A DNA stretch of 64,000 nt from Craterostigma plantagineum (GCA_027422505.1 JAPQWV010000419.1:62001-126000), one strand, 5' to 3'. Shown: positions 36,250-47,865, counted from the stretch's first letter. Numbers and translations are program-made. The notes: a model not told the origin generated them from the letters alone.

Positions 36250-36359
36250 GAGTGCGATCATACCAGCACTAATGGATCCCATCAGAACTCCGAAGTTAAG
36301 CGTGCTTGGGCGAGAGTAGTACTAGGATGGGTGACCTCCTGGGAATTCCTCGTGTTGTC
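36250..36359 (+). rRNA. 5S rRNA-like, mosaic with deletion
   Basis: GAG 5' end (B), then about six bases missing (AATGGATCCC), type A body and 3' end, T5 terminator. Confidence 0.7.
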
Positions 36360-36566
36360 TTTTTACGCGTAATAACATCCATCGGGTATTAATTTTGCAT
36401 TGAAGTGACGATGGCGTAATTTTGTAAAAAATCACATGAATAGTGCTCCGTCGAAAATACGGGACATCTAGGACAGCGACGATCACGAACTGGCGTGGTT
36501 CCCGAGCAACGCGTCGGTCTTTGTTGCATACGTACAAGCAGAACAACTACACTCAATTAACTAAAC

Positions 36567-36599
36567 GAGTGCGATCATACCAGCACTAATGCACTGGAT
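36567..36599 (+). pseudogene. 5' part of a type B 5S gene split by a retrotransposon
   Basis: Positions 1-33 of the gene, ending in the TGGAT target duplication. The rest resumes at 46,319. Confidence 0.93.
36595..36599. repeat. Target-site duplication of the young gypsy element, left
   Basis: TGGAT, matching 46,319-46,323. It lies at positions 29-33 of a 5S gene. Confidence 0.95.
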
Positions 36600-37167
36600 T
36601 GTGGCGACCCTATTTCCTAATTAAATAAGTTGGCGGATTTCCGCAACAGAAGTCGCGGGGGACCCGATTTATTAAAAACTTTTAATAAAATAATTTACAT
36701 TTCATATCAGAGGTCGGGTTTTACAAAAAGCGTCATATTTACACACCGGGCCGAAGCCCCAAAATCTAACCCGACTAAACTAAACTACGCCTCTCCACAG
36801 GTCGCGTCCCATGTACCGCTCCGCCCTCAAAAGCCCGTGGAGTCACCGCCGCCAGCCCGCCTACAGCTGGCCCTGACACCCATCGGTGTCGGGCGCAGTC
36901 TCACCTATAAAATAAAACCCTGAGCAAAAAAGCCCAGTAGGTGGCAGTAAAAACATGCAATGCATATGCGTGCGTGCACTCAACCCAAATCCCATGTCCT
37001 CGCACATGAAATATGCACGCTCGACCTATCTCACGTCTCATCACATATCAGGGCCCTAGGCTAGACTCGGCACCCACGCGCGCATGGCAAGGTACGCCAT
37101 AATCATGCGGTAGCCCACGCCGGCCTCGCCGGGTCGCTCCCTCCGCACACAATCTCAACCCGACGGT

Positions 37168-37286
37168 GTTACACCTTGGTGTAACTCCCCGAGTAGTCTA
37201 CCACTACCCGGGTAGACAGGAATCTCTCATCTGTCTGCCGTCCCTGAGCCAATAAAATATCGGTGGTGTACACCTCGGGTGGCTCA
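37168..37286. repeat. Palindromes in the LTR (left copy)
   Basis: GTTACACC-TT-GGTGTAAC (37,168-37,185) is a perfect hairpin. TGAGCCA (37,245-37,251) pairs with TGGCTCA (37,280-37,286) around the palindrome GGTGTACACC (37,265-37,274). The same set recurs in the right LTR at about 44,369-44,487. Confidence 0.8.
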
Positions 37287-37782
37287 ATCCCGAGTAGATG
37301 GGTGTCGCAAACCCCCTCTCCCACCAGGTGCCCTATCGAGTCTAGACCTGACTACCAACATCGGTAACTCTACCCCACTCATCCGACACCGTAAGGCATC
37401 ACCGTACAAATACGGTACAACAATCTCTCACACGTGAATGTTGTGATATGCACATACAAAACAATCATATGAACACATCACACGTTTCATAAACTCGTAA
37501 TTAGTATAACTCGTAAAATATTATACTTTATTAAAACCCGGTACTAGGCCAATGGTTTGAAATTCCAAAAATAATATTTTTATAATTTAAAATATGGGTT
37601 GACCCGAAAATATATGTTATAGTACGAAAATATTTTATTTAAAAGTGATTTGGGCTTAAAACCATTTATTTAAAATATTTGGATATTGTTTTAGGGTTTT
37701 CGGTAAAAAGTCGGGCGATTTAAGTTGTGCAGTAGAAAAGATTTCGATATTATAAGATGTCGAGAGGTGTATTTAAGGAAAA

Positions 37783-38232
37783 TGTCGACATAGAATTCGG
37801 TATTAGAAAGATCTCGGTTTGTTATATTATGTACCGACATTTTATAAGGGTTTCGACATATATGTTTCGACATTTAATAAGCATGGTCTCGACATTTTGT
37901 TAGGATCTCGACATTTCAAACGGATCCCGACATTTTATGGAACAGTTCTCGACATTTGTTGTATAAAAGAACTCGACATTTTCTTGGTATGTCTCGACAT
38001 TTATTTTGTATCGACATTCTATAAAAGTTTCGACATTTTGTATAAGATATCGACATTTTCTATTTTACCGGAACTCGACATTTTTAAAGCAGAGCTCGAC
38101 ATTTTTTTATTTTATTAGAACTCGACATTTTTAAGTCAGAGTTCGACATTTTCTATTTTACTGGAACTCGACATTTTTGAGGCTTCGACATCTTTTACAC
38201 ATTTCGACATTTCCAAAGGGTTTCGACATTTT
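37783..38232. repeat. About 20 spaced copies of TCGACATTT in the LTR (left copy)
   Basis: The core recurs every 15-30 bp, mostly as CTCGACATTTT or TTCGACATTTT, with AT-rich spacers. The block is repeated in the right LTR (44,984-45,433). Confidence 0.9.
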
Positions 38233-39117
38233 TCAGAATTTCAAACATGTTCTTCGTCACCTACACATCGATCAAATCATCCATCTCATGAACTCATATA
38301 TTGAGTCCAAAATCACGTTAAACACATAACAAACATACCAGGAAAATTATCAAAACCATAAAACTTAAAAGTATAAATTCGAATGGCCTTCCAAATCGAA
38401 TTCTAATAATTCTACGGGATGAAATACGCTTTTAAAAATAGGGTTTGTAGGGGTATAAACCACCTACCTATCCTCCAAAGCTATCTTTTGATTAATTTCC
38501 TAAGTTGAAGCTCGCTCAAAATCGCCAAAGTTGCCTCTACTCCGTGGTTCGACTTCCTTTTATGCTCTAACCTCGATTAAATCACCAACCCACGTTAAAC
38601 CTTAAACATATAAGCTTATAATCATTCTCATGAGTTTTAAGTATAATTCTCACCTCCTTACTCGACCTTTCTTACTTTGGTTTTTGGCTTTCCTCCTTTG
38701 CTCCTTTCGTTACTTTGAAGGTTGATAAATGGAGTTTTTCTTTTCTTGTTCTACTTACACGTTTTCTAGTTTGACCAAAATGATTATTTGGTGGATAAAT
38801 ATCTTGTGAAGGCATGGCATTAGGCGTGGGTTCCCATGAATTAAGGGAACTTACCCTTATCTTATTATATAATTCATTTGGGCCAAACTAAACCTCTTGG
38901 GCCATTTTCCTTTATCTATTAATTACATCAAATTGGGCCTCCTTTAATTTCGTGTGGCCTTAATTATTATTTGCTTGATTTTATTTCTTTGGGCTCCCTA
39001 GCTCTCTCGGACTATATTATTTTCGGCCTGCTCCAAAAATCGACTCACTCGAAAATCACCTTCATTAATTTCGAACATTACGAAAGATAATCCCGTATTA
39101 ATTTCACGGGTGTTACA

Positions 39118-39132
39118 TCCTCCCCCCCTTAT
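39118..39132 (-). promoter_or_regulatory. Polypurine tract of the young element
   Basis: Minus-strand ATAAGGGGGGAGGA lies directly before the 3' LTR start TGTAACACCC. It is the plus-strand DNA primer site. Confidence 0.9.
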
Positions 39133-39152
39133 AGAAATTTCGTCCCCGAAAT

Positions 39153-42100
39153 TTAAGTCGTCGTAAACAACTCGGGGTACTTTTCTCTCATCTCATCTTC
39201 TCGCTCCCAAGTGGCTTCCTCCATTGTCTGGTTCCGCCACAAGACCTTCACTAGGGGGATATTCTTGTTTCGTAGTCGCTTCACCTCGTGCATTAAAATC
39301 TCTACCGGCTTTTCTTCATAGCTTAGGTCCGTTCTCAATTGTTGATGAAGCGTCTCACTTCGTAGCACATGACTCGGATCCGGAACGTACTTCCGTAACG
39401 TAGATACGTGGAAGACGTCATGGACTTGTGCTAGTGATGTCGGTAGTTCTAACTGGTACGCTACTTCACCGACTCTTTTCAAAATATGAAAGGGTCCTAT
39501 GTATCTCGGACTCAACTTTCCTTTTCGTCCGAATCTCTTAACTCCTTTCATCGGTGATATTTTCAAGAAGACTTGATCGCCTTCTTCAAATTCCAACGGC
39601 CTTCGTCTTTTATCCGCGTAATTCTTCTGACGACTTTGGGCCGTTTGCATCCTCTCCCGAATCTTACTAACAGCTTCGGTCATCTCACGAATCATTTCGG
39701 GACCTAATAACGCCTTCTCACCGATTTCATCCCAATGTACTGGGGATCGGCATTTACGCCCATACAAGGCTTCGTAAGGTGCCATTCCGATCGTCGCTTG
39801 AAAGCTGTTGTTATACGAAAATTCGATCAACGGGATGTATTTACTCCAGCTTCCTCGGAAATCCAGAACACACGCCCTTAACATATCTTCGAGCGTTTGG
39901 ATCGTTCTCTCCGATTGCCCGTCCGTCTGGGGATGATAGGCTGAACTAAACGACAGCTTGGTCCCTAAAGCCTTCTGCAAGCTCCCCCAGAATTGAGATA
40001 GAAATCTTGAATCGCGATCGGAAACGATCGACATCGGAATCCCATGTAGTCTCACTATTTCTTGAATGTATATCTCTGCGAACTTCTCCATGGGATAAGT
40101 CTGGTTGATCGGTAGAAAGTGGGCAGATTTCGTTAATCTATCAACGATTACCCAGATTGCATCATATCCTTTCACCGTTTTGGGTAACCCGACGACGAAG
40201 TCCATTGTTATGTGGTCCCACTTCCATTCAGGAATCGTCAACGGTTGTAACATTCCTGCCGGCCTTTGATGTTCTGCTTTGATCTGTTGACAAGTCAGAC
40301 ATCGACTTACGAATGCAGCAACATCTCTTTTCATGCCAGGCCACCAGTAATTCATTCGTAAATCCCGATACATCTTCGTGGCACCAGGATGTACTGAGTA
40401 GGTCGTAGTGTGTGCCTCATTCATTAAAGTTCGACGGATTTCTTCATCCTTAGGCACGTACAACCGACTTCTGAATCGTAAGCTCCCGTCTTCTCGGAAT
40501 TCGAATTCCGACGGAACATCTTCATCTTGTTCACCCCGAATCTTCAGGTATAATTCATCTTTCCTTTGTGCGCCGATGATTCGATCTAACAGCGTCGGTT
40601 TGAGAGTCAACGCTGCCAATCTCGTCTCAATCTCCCCGAAGTGAATTACTTCAACTCCGAGTTGGCACAATTCGGTATTCACGGCTTTCCGGCTCAACGC
40701 GTCTGCGACCACGTTAGCTTTTCCTGGATGATAATTTATCACACAGTCGTAGTCCTTCACTAGTTCGAGCCATCGTCTTTGCCTCATATTCAACTCCTTC
40801 TGTGTGAAGAAGTACTTTAGGCTCTTATGATCTGTGAAGATCTCGCACCTTTCTCCGTACAGATAGTGTCGCCAGATTTTGAGAGCAAACACCACTGCGG
40901 CGAGTTCAAGATCGTGGGTGGGGTAATTCTTCTCATACGACTTCAACTGTCGGGAGGCATAAGCAATCACCTTCCCATTCTGCATTAACACGCACCCCAA
41001 GCCATTCTTCGAGGCGTCGCTATATACCGAAAATCCTTCGGTACCCGAAGGTATTGCTAGGACTGGGGCGGTCGTCAGTCTTTTCTTCAACTCCTGGAAA
41101 CTTTGCTCACATTCTCCAGTCCACTTGTACGGAACGTTCTTCTTTGTCAGGTTTGTGAGCGTCGAGGCTATACTGGAAAAATCCTTGATGAACTTTCGAT
41201 AATATCCAGCAAGCCCGAGAAAACTTCTAACCTCCGTGGGAGTGGTCGGTCGTGGCCAATTTTCTATCGCCTCAATCTTGCTGGGGTCCACCGCAATTCC
41301 GCTCCCCGAAATGATGTGCCCCAGAAATGCCACTTGTTCCAACCAGAATTCACATTTCTTAAATTTAGCGAACAACTGTTTCTCCCGAAGGATTCCAAGG
41401 ACCGTCCTCAGATGTTCCTCGTGTTCCTCCTTCGTCTTCGAGTATACGAGGATATCGTCGATAAATACGATAACGAAACGGTCTAGGAACTCCTTAAATA
41501 CTCGGTTCATTAGATCCATGAAAGCGGCAGGAGCATTCGTTAGCCCGAAAGGCATGACCAAGAATTCGTAGTGGCCGTACCTCGTGCTAAACGCAGTTTT
41601 CGGAACATCCTTTTCACGGATTTTCAACTGATGGTAACCGGAACGCAGGTCGATCTTTGAGAACACCGTTGCCCCTTGTAATTGATCGAATAAATCATCT
41701 ATCCTCGGCAACGGGTATTTGTTCTTTATCGTGATTTTATTGAGTTCACGATAATCTATACACAATCTCATCGACCCGTCTTTCTTCTTAACAAAAAGTA
41801 CCGGGGCTCCCCAGGGCGAGAAACTGGGCTGAATAAAACCCTTCTGCAACAGTTCTTCCAATTGCTCCTTCAATTCCCGCAATTCATTCGGTGCTAATCG
41901 ATACGGGGCTTTAGAGATGGGGGCAGCTCCGGGCACAAGATCGATTACGAATTCAATTTCCCGATTCGGCGGTAATCCCGGAAGATCCTCGGGAAACACA
42001 TCGGGATACTCCTTTACTATAGGAACTTCCTCTAGCTTTGGCTGAGGAGATTCTTCGGCTTTCACCGCAAAGATCAGAAATGCTTCGCAACCCGTATTTA

Positions 42101-43310
42101 CGAGTCGCTGAGCTTTCAGAGCAGAAATCCTAGAGACTGTTTTATTGTTCATTTTTCCCGAAAATTCAAACTCGCCTCCCTCGGTCGGTTCAAACCTAAC
42201 TACTTTCTTCGCACAGTCTATGATTGCTCCGTACTTCGAGAGCCAATCCATCCCGAATATGATGTCGTAATCATTCATCGGGATCACTATCAAATCTACA
42301 TTCAATTCTCGACCCTCAATTCTCACGGGACAGTTTTCTACTACTAAGTTCGTCCTAGTTGGATCTCCGTGGGGTAGGGAAACTATGTAGTTGCACGAAG
42401 AATGGGTAGGATATATTCCCGCCCGGGTCACAAAACTGGCCGACACAAACGAATGTGTGGCTCCGGAGTCAATCAGAATGGAAGATGGTACGTGAAAGAT
42501 ATTCAACGTACCAGTCACTACGGCTGGATTCGCCTCCGCCTCCTCGTTTGTTATTGTGAAAACCCTCGCAGGTACGGGTGGAGGTCGGGTCGATTTCTGT
42601 GGTGGATTCTGTGGTAGAGGCTGACCCTTCGTGCAGTTCCATGCTATATGTCCGGTCTCTCCACACCGAAAGCATTTAAGACTCTGTCCCGTCCGAGGTC
42701 CGTAGCAGACGCCAAAGTGGTTCCGCCCGCATTGTTGGCATTGGGGCGCCGGGTTCGGTGGTCGATTAGGGACGTTGGTCGGTCCCTGATAAGTGTTCGG
42801 GCGCCACATCTGCTGACCCGCTCGATTTCCTCTATTCTTCGGGCCCTTGCCGAAGAATGGGCGTTTCTGACTGCTTCCACCTTGCTGAGCCTCCCTCTTC
42901 CGGTTTACTTCCTGAGCCTCTCTTACTACTCCTTCTGCCTGCTCAGCAATTAAGGCCCGTTCTGTTGCCTGACGAAATTCCAGCTGACGCACACCTGCCA
43001 CGCTGAGGTCTCGGTAGAATTCGGGTTTCAGTCCCCGAAGGAATCTCGTAACTTTGAGAGCGTTCGTTGCTACGAGATGAGGAGCAAAGCGGGATAACTC
43101 CTCGAACTTGCGAATGTATTCTGCAACTGGCATTCGCCCTTGTTTCAGGTTCATGAATTCGTACATTCGCTGTTCTTGGTCATGAGTAGTGAAGTACTTT
43201 TCGTAGAACAATTCTCTGAAACGCTCCCAAGTCATGGTTGCAGGATCTTCCAACACCTTCACCGTGTTCCACCAGAATCGTGCACTTCCCGAAGTAGGGA
43301 AACGGCACAC
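39153..43310 (-). CDS. Gag-Pol polyprotein, main open frame (1,385 codons)
   Basis: It encodes the enzymes for reverse transcription and integration of the retrotransposon. In order (residues of this frame): rest of the gag domain (about 5-125), two zinc knuckles (191-202, CQQC..H...C; 213-226, [14 protein letters not shown]), aspartic protease (DSGATHS, 281-287), reverse transcriptase ([12 protein letters not shown] about 550-561; FIDD 616-619), RNase H (D765, E802, D827, D870), integrase zinc finger (H967, H974, C1004, C1007) and core (D1037, D1098, E1134, with 35 residues between the last two), GPF module (about 1,271-1,290), and a chromodomain-like end (about 1,333-1,375). All catalytic residues I looked for are present. 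The first Met of this frame is not the true start: gag begins upstream in another frame (43,645). The stop lies 33 bp before the LTR-side polypurine tract. Confidence 0.95.
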   Translation of the reverse strand: MCRFPTSGSARFWWNTVKVLEDPATMTWERFRELFYEKYFTTHDQEQRMYEFMNLKQGRMPVAEYIRKFEELSRFAPHLVATNALKVTRFLRGLKPEFYRDLSVAGVRQLEFRQATERALIAEQAEGVVREAQEVNRKREAQQGGSSQKRPFFGKGPKNRGNRAGQQMWRPNTYQGPTNVPNRPPNPAPQCQQCGRNHFGVCYGPRTGQSLKCFRCGETGHIAWNCTKGQPLPQNPPQKSTRPPPVPARVFTITNEEAEANPAVVTGTLNIFHVPSSILIDSGATHSFVSASFVTRAGIYPTHSSCNYIVSLPHGDPTRTNLVVENCPVRIEGRELNVDLIVIPMNDYDIIFGMDWLSKYGAIIDCAKKVVRFEPTEGGEFEFSGKMNNKTVSRISALKAQRLVNTGCEAFLIFAVKAEESPQPKLEEVPIVKEYPDVFPEDLPGLPPNREIEFVIDLVPGAAPISKAPYRLAPNELRELKEQLEELLQKGFIQPSFSPWGAPVLFVKKKDGSMRLCIDYRELNKITIKNKYPLPRIDDLFDQLQGATVFSKIDLRSGYHQLKIREKDVPKTAFSTRYGHYEFLVMPFGLTNAPAAFMDLMNRVFKEFLDRFVIVFIDDILVYSKTKEEHEEHLRTVLGILREKQLFAKFKKCEFWLEQVAFLGHIISGSGIAVDPSKIEAIENWPRPTTPTEVRSFLGLAGYYRKFIKDFSSIASTLTNLTKKNVPYKWTGECEQSFQELKKRLTTAPVLAIPSGTEGFSVYSDASKNGLGCVLMQNGKVIAYASRQLKSYEKNYPTHDLELAAVVFALKIWRHYLYGERCEIFTDHKSLKYFFTQKELNMRQRRWLELVKDYDCVINYHPGKANVVADALSRKAVNTELCQLGVEVIHFGEIETRLAALTLKPTLLDRIIGAQRKDELYLKIRGEQDEDVPSEFEFREDGSLRFRSRLYVPKDEEIRRTLMNEAHTTTYSVHPGATKMYRDLRMNYWWPGMKRDVAAFVSRCLTCQQIKAEHQRPAGMLQPLTIPEWKWDHITMDFVVGLPKTVKGYDAIWVIVDRLTKSAHFLPINQTYPMEKFAEIYIQEIVRLHGIPMSIVSDRDSRFLSQFWGSLQKALGTKLSFSSAYHPQTDGQSERTIQTLEDMLRACVLDFRGSWSKYIPLIEFSYNNSFQATIGMAPYEALYGRKCRSPVHWDEIGEKALLGPEMIREMTEAVSKIRERMQTAQSRQKNYADKRRRPLEFEEGDQVFLKISPMKGVKRFGRKGKLSPRYIGPFHILKRVGEVAYQLELPTSLAQVHDVFHVSTLRKYVPDPSHVLRSETLHQQLRTDLSYEEKPVEILMHEVKRLRNKNIPLVKVLWRNQTMEEATWEREDEMREKYPELFTTT

Positions 43311-43645
43311 AGCACTTTCTCATTGTTCGGCACGCGGCTATAAACAAACAGGTCTTCAATAGTGCCGATCCAGTCCTCGGCCACCGCAGGGTTGGCGGCC
43401 TCGGTAAAATTTGGGGGATTCAATTTGCGAAACCTCTCCCCGATGATTTCCACACGATCGGTTTGTGGGGAGGAATGGTGCTCAGATGAGCTCCGGTGAT
43501 TGATCAAGTTATTGATCTGGTCTGACTGACGCTGTATTAATTCAGTCAGCCGTCGAATGGTCTCGTGTTCAGGAGTCGGGGACTCAGGTTCGTCCCGTCG
43601 ACTCGTTTCTCCTACAAACTCTCGTCTAGGTCTACCCCTCGACAT
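43259..43645 (-). CDS. Gag N-terminus, shifted out of frame with pol
   Basis: It starts [13 protein letters not shown] at 43,645, about 140 bp after the PBS. It carries the N-terminal gag region with [20 protein letters not shown] and a following VLCAVSLLR. The reading continues correctly in the frame of the 1,385-codon ORF from about 43,288 (SARFWWN). A single-base change near 43,286-43,290, beside CCC, therefore separates gag from the rest. In related elements gag and pol form one frame. As it stands the copy could not make full Gag-Pol by plain translation. A sequencing error is the main alternative. Confidence 0.88.
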   Translation of the reverse strand: MSRGRPRREFVGETSRRDEPESPTPEHETIRRLTELIQRQSDQINNLINHRSSSEHHSSPQTDRVEIIGERFRKLNPPNFTEAANPAVAEDWIGTIEDLFVYSRVPNNEKVLCAVSLLREVHDSGGTR

Positions 43646-43786
43646 TCTCGAATACTAGATGGCACATATAAACAACCACATATCAGCTCACATAATCACA
43701 TTAACACACAACACTTACAGGCGAGGCTGGTTCTCCCGGCTTCTGAGCGGCGGTACATGGACAGTCTTCAGAACCTAAAACCTAAC

Positions 43787-43798
43787 GCTCTGATACCA
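43787..43798 (-). promoter_or_regulatory. Primer binding site (initiator Met tRNA)
   Basis: Minus-strand TGGTATCAGAGC, two bases after the 5' LTR end, is the standard plant PBS complementary to the 3' end of initiator Met tRNA. Confidence 0.95.
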
Positions 43799-43800
43799 CC

Positions 43801-46318
43801 TGTGGCGACCCTATTTCCTAATTAAATAAGTTGGCGGATTTCCGCAACAGAAGTCGCGGGGGACCCGATTTATTAAATACTTTTAATAAAATAATTTACA
43901 TTTCATATCAGAGGTCGGGTTTTACAAAAAGCGTCATATTTACACACCGGGCCGAAGCCCCAAAATCTAACCCGACTAAACTAAACTACGCCTCTCCACA
44001 GGTCGCGTCCCATGTACCGCTCCGCCCTCAAAAGCCCGTGGAGTCACCGCCGCCAGCCCGCCTACAGCTGGCCCTGACACCCATCGGTGTCGGGCGCAGT
44101 CTCACCTATAAAATAAAACCCTGAGCAAAAACGCCCAGTAGGTGGCAGTAAAAACATGCAATGCATATGCGTGCGTGCACTCAACCCAAATCCCATGTCC
44201 TCGCACATGAAATATGCACGCTCGACCTATCTCACGTCTCATCACATATCAGGGCCCTAGGCTAGACTCGGCACCCACGCGCGCATGGCAAGGTACGCCA
44301 TAATCATGCGGTAGCCCACGCCGGCCTCGCCGGGTCGCTCCCTCCGCACACAATCTCAACCCGACGGTGTTACACCTTGGTGTAACTCCCCGAGTAGTCT
44401 ACCACTACCCGGGTAGACAGGAATATCTCATCTGTCTGCCGTCCCTGAGCCAATAAAATATCGGTGGTGTACACCTCGGGTGGCTCAATCCCGAGTAGAT
44501 GGGTGTCGCAAACCCCCTCTCCCACCAGGTGCCCTATCGAGTCTAGACCTGACTACCAACATCGGTAACTCTACCCCACTCATCCGACACCGTAAGGCAT
44601 CACCGTACAAATACGGTACAACAATCTCTCACACGTGAATGTTGTGATATGCACATACAAAACAATCATATGAACACATCACACGTTTCATAAACTCGTA
44701 ATTAGTATAACTCGTAAAATATTATACTTTATTAAAACCCGGTACTAGGCCAATGGTTTGAAATTCCAAAAATAATATTTTTATAATTTAAAATATGGGT
44801 TGACCCGAAAATATATGTTATAGTACGAAAATATTTTATTTAAAAGTGATTTGGGCTTAAAACCATTTATTTAAAATATTTGGATATTGTTTTAGGGTTT
44901 TCGGTAAAAAGTCGGGCGATTTAAGTTGTGCAGTAGAAAAGATTTCGATATTATAAGATGTCGAGAGGTGTATTTAAGGAAAATGTCGACATAGAATTCG
45001 GTATTAGAAAGATCTCGGTTTGTTATATTATGTACCGACATTTTATAAGGGTTTCGACATATATGTTTCGACATTTAATAAGCATGGTCTCGACATTTTG
45101 TTAGGATCTCGACATTTCAAACGGATCCCGACATTTTATGGAACAGTTCTCGACATTTGTTGTATAAAAGAACTCGACATTTTCTTGGTATGTCTCGACA
45201 TTTATTTTGTATCGACATTCTATAAAAGTTTCGACATTTTGTATAAGATATCGACATTTTCTATTTTACCGGAACTCGACATTTTTAAAGCAGAGCTCGA
45301 CATTTTTTTATTTTATTAGAACTCGACATTTTTAAGTCAGAGTTCGACATTTTCTATTTTACTGGAACTCGACATTTTTGAGGCTTCGACATCTTTTACA
45401 CATTTCGACATTTCCAAAGGGTTTCGACATTTTTCAGAATTTCAAACATGTTCTTCGTCACCTACACATCGATCAAATCATCCATCTCATGAACTCATAT
45501 ATTGAGTCCAAAATCACGTTAAACACATAACAAACATACCAGGAAAATTATCAAAACCATAAAACTTAAAAGTATAAATTCGAATGGCCTTCCAAATCGA
45601 ATTCTAATAATTCTACGGGATGAAATACGCTTTTAAAAATAGGGTTTGTAGGGGTATAAACCACCTACCTATCCTCCAAAGCTATCTTTTGATTAATTTC
45701 CTAAGTTGAAGCTCGCTCAAAATCGCCAAAGTTGCCTCTACTCCGTGGTTCGACTTCCTTTTATGCTCTAACCTCGATTAAATCACCAACCCACGTTAAA
45801 CCTTAAACATATAAGCTTATAATCATTCTCATGAGTTTTAAGTATAATTCTCACCTCCTTACTCGACCTTTCTTACTTTGGTTTTTGGCTTTCCTCCTTT
45901 GCTCCTTTCGTTACTTTGAAGGTTGATAAATGGAGTTTTTCTTTTCTTGTTCTACTTACACGTTTTCTAGTTTGACCAAAATGATTATTTGGTGGATAAA
46001 TATCTTGTGAAGGCATGGCATTAGGCGTGGGTTCCCATGAATTAAGGGAACTTACCCTTATCTTATTATATAATTCATTTGGGCCAAACTAAACCTCTTG
46101 GGCCATTTTCCTTTATCTATTAATTACATCAAATTGGGCCTCCTTTAATTTCGTGTGGCCTTAATTATTATTTGCTTGATTTTATTTCTTTGGGCTCCCT
46201 AGCTCTCTCGGACTATATTATTTTCGGCCTGCTCCAAAAATCGACTCACTCGAAAATCACCTTCATTAATTTCGAACATGACGAAAGATAATCCCGTATT
46301 AATTTCACGGTTGTTACA
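43801..46318 (-). repeat. 5' LTR of the young element, 2,518 bp
   Basis: It is equal in length to 36,600-39,117. Differences I noticed are A/T near 43,877, A/C near 44,131, C/A near 44,425, T/G near 46,280 and G/T near 46,311. It drives transcription on the minus strand. Confidence 0.97.
44984..45433. repeat. About 20 spaced copies of TCGACATTT in the LTR (right copy)
   Basis: Same block as 37,783-38,232, with no differences seen. Confidence 0.9.
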
Positions 46319-46323
46319 TGGAT
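46319..46323. repeat. Target-site duplication of the young gypsy element, right
   Basis: TGGAT, matching 36,595-36,599. Confidence 0.95.
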
Positions 46324-46409
46324 CCCTTCAGAACTCCGGAGTTAAGCGTGCTTGTGCGAGAGTAGTACTAGGATGGGTTAACCCCTGAGAAGTCCTCGTG
46401 TTGCCCCCC
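46324..46409 (+). pseudogene. 3' part of the 5S gene split by the retrotransposon (type B)
   Basis: Continues from position 34 of the gene begun at 36,567. G65T; B-form box C; T6 terminator. Confidence 0.92.
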
Positions 46410-46685
46410 TTTTTTACGCGTGATAACATCCCTCGAGTATTAATTGTGCAATGAAGTGACGGTGTTACTTTGCACTCTCAACACCTATGGATTTCACAAA
46501 TCTCAATTTTGTAAAAAATCACATGAATAGTGCTCCATACTATATATTTCGTCGAAAATACGCAACATCTAGGACTGCAACATTTCACAAACTGGCGTGG
46601 TCCCCGAGCAACGCGCCGGTCTTTGTTACACCTTCATTACATTTTCACCCGTACAAGCAGAACAGCTACGCTCAATAAACTAAAA

Positions 46686-46804
46686 GGGTGCAATCATACC
46701 AGCACTAATGCACCGGATCCCATCAGAACTCCGAAGTTAAGCGTTCTTGGGCGAGAGTAGTACTAGGATGGGTTAACCCCTGGGAAGTCCTCGTGTTGCC
46801 CCCC
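46686..46804 (+). rRNA. 5S rRNA-like, A/B mosaic
   Basis: C at -1 replaced by A; G7A and G58T. Type A body, then GGGTTAACCCCTGGGAAG and a B-like end. Confidence 0.78.
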
Positions 46805-47082
46805 TTTTTTACGCGTGATAATATCCCTCGAGTATTAATTGTGCAATGAAGTGACAGTGTTACTTTCCACTCTCAACACCTATGGATTTCGCAAATCTCA
46901 ATTTTGTAAAAAATCACATGAATAGTGCTCCATACTATATATTTCGTCGAAAATACGCAACATCTAGGACTGCAACATTTCACGAACTGGCGTGGTCCCC
47001 GAGCAACGCGCCGATCTTTGTTGCGTACCTTCATTACATTTTCACCCGTACAAGCAGAACAACTACGCTCAATTAACTAAAC

Positions 47083-47201
47083 GACTGCGATCATACCAGC
47101 ACTAACGCACTGGATCCCTTCAGAACTCCGGAGTTAAGCGTGCTTGGGCGAGAGTAGTACTAGGATGGGTTAACCCCTGAGAAGTCCTCGTGTTGCCCCC
47201 C
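47083..47201 (+). rRNA. 5S rRNA-like, type B
   Basis: G3C (GACTGCGATC), shared with 53,024. Confidence 0.8.
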
Positions 47202-47478
47202 TTTTTTACGCGTGATAACATCCCTCGAGTATTAATTGTGCAATGAAGTGACGGTGTTACTTTCCACTCTCAACACCTATGGATTTCGCAAATCTCAATT
47301 TTGTAAAAAATCACATGAATAGTGTCCATACTATATATTTCGTCGAAAATACGCAACATCTAGGACTGCAACATTTCACGAACTGGCATGGTCCCCGAGA
47401 AACGCGCCGATCTTTGTTGCGTACCTTCATTACATTTTCACCCGTACAAGCAGAACAGCTACGCTCAATAAACTAAAC

Positions 47479-47597
47479 GGGTGCGATCATACCAGCACTA
47501 ATGCAACGGATCCCATCAGAACACCGAAGTTAAGCGTGCTTGGGCGAGAGTAGTACTAGGATGGGTGACCTCCTGGGAATTCCTCGTCTTGTCCACT
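47479..47597 (+). rRNA. 5S rRNA, type A
   Basis: C28A, T45A, G110C; same haplotype at 49,049 and 53,420. Confidence 0.85.
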
Positions 47598-47865
47598 TTT
47601 TTATGCGTAATAACATCCATCGAGTATTAATTTTGCATTGAAGTGACGATGTTACTTTCCACTCACTCTCAACCCCTATAAATTACGCAAATCTCAATTT
47701 TGTAAAAAAAATCACATGAATAGTGCTCCGTCGAAAATACGGGACATCTAGGACAGCGACGATCACGAACTGGCGTGGTTCCCGAGCGACGCGTCGGTCT
47801 TTGTTGCATACCTTCATTACATTTTCACCCGCACAAGCAGAACAACTACACTCAATTAACTAAAC

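Larger units (their letters stand above)
14652..36599 (+). repeat. 5S rDNA tandem array, left part
   Basis: There are about 55 5S copies at 390-405 bp spacing, with alternating types A and B. The spacers also come in two forms. A-to-B spacers carry CAACCCCTATAAATTACGC and GGGACATCTAGGACAGCGAC. B-to-A spacers carry CAACACCTATGGATTTCGC and ACTGCAACATTTCACG. Every gene is followed by T5-T6 and ACGCG. A TATATA stretch lies about 190 bp upstream of each gene. Position -1 is C, but I see no TATA-like box near -28. Confidence 0.95.
36600..39117 (-). repeat. 3' LTR of the young element, 2,518 bp
   Basis: It runs from TGTGGCGACC to GGGTGTTACA on the + strand. Length equals that of the other LTR, and I noticed only about five single-base differences between the two. 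It contains paired palindromes at 37,168-37,185 and 37,245-37,286 and a TCGACATTT-repeat block at 37,783-38,232. Confidence 0.97.
36600..46318 (-). mobile_element. Young Ty3/gypsy chromovirus (Tekay/Del-like), 9,719 bp
   Basis: A complete LTR retrotransposon on the minus strand: 5' LTR 43,801-46,318, PBS, gag-pol, polypurine tract, 3' LTR 36,600-39,117, and 5-bp target duplications. Clade placement rests on the single long gag-pol frame, tandem zinc knuckles, GPF module and C-terminal chromodomain. It inserted inside a type B 5S gene and splits the array. Confidence 0.96.

Noticed and set aside
14652..36599. Cassandra-type retrotransposons (5S sequence inside LTRs)
   Set aside because: There is no PBS, polypurine tract, TG...CA ends or target duplication around the units. 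They are in head-to-tail tandem with spacer on both sides.
36630..36923. 97-codon ORF at the LTR edge (also 43,831-44,124)
   Set aside because: It lies within the LTR of the young element, opposite in strand to its transcription, and has no recognisable domain.
37819..38118. 99-codon ORF in the LTR with a repeated peptide (also 45,020-45,319)
   Set aside because: The peptide repeat is only the TCGACATTT DNA repeat read in frame. It lies within the LTR on the strand opposite to the element.
40408..43343. + strand ORFs of 60-127 codons over gag-pol
   Set aside because: They are antisense shadows of the 1,385-codon gag-pol frame, with no domain of their own.
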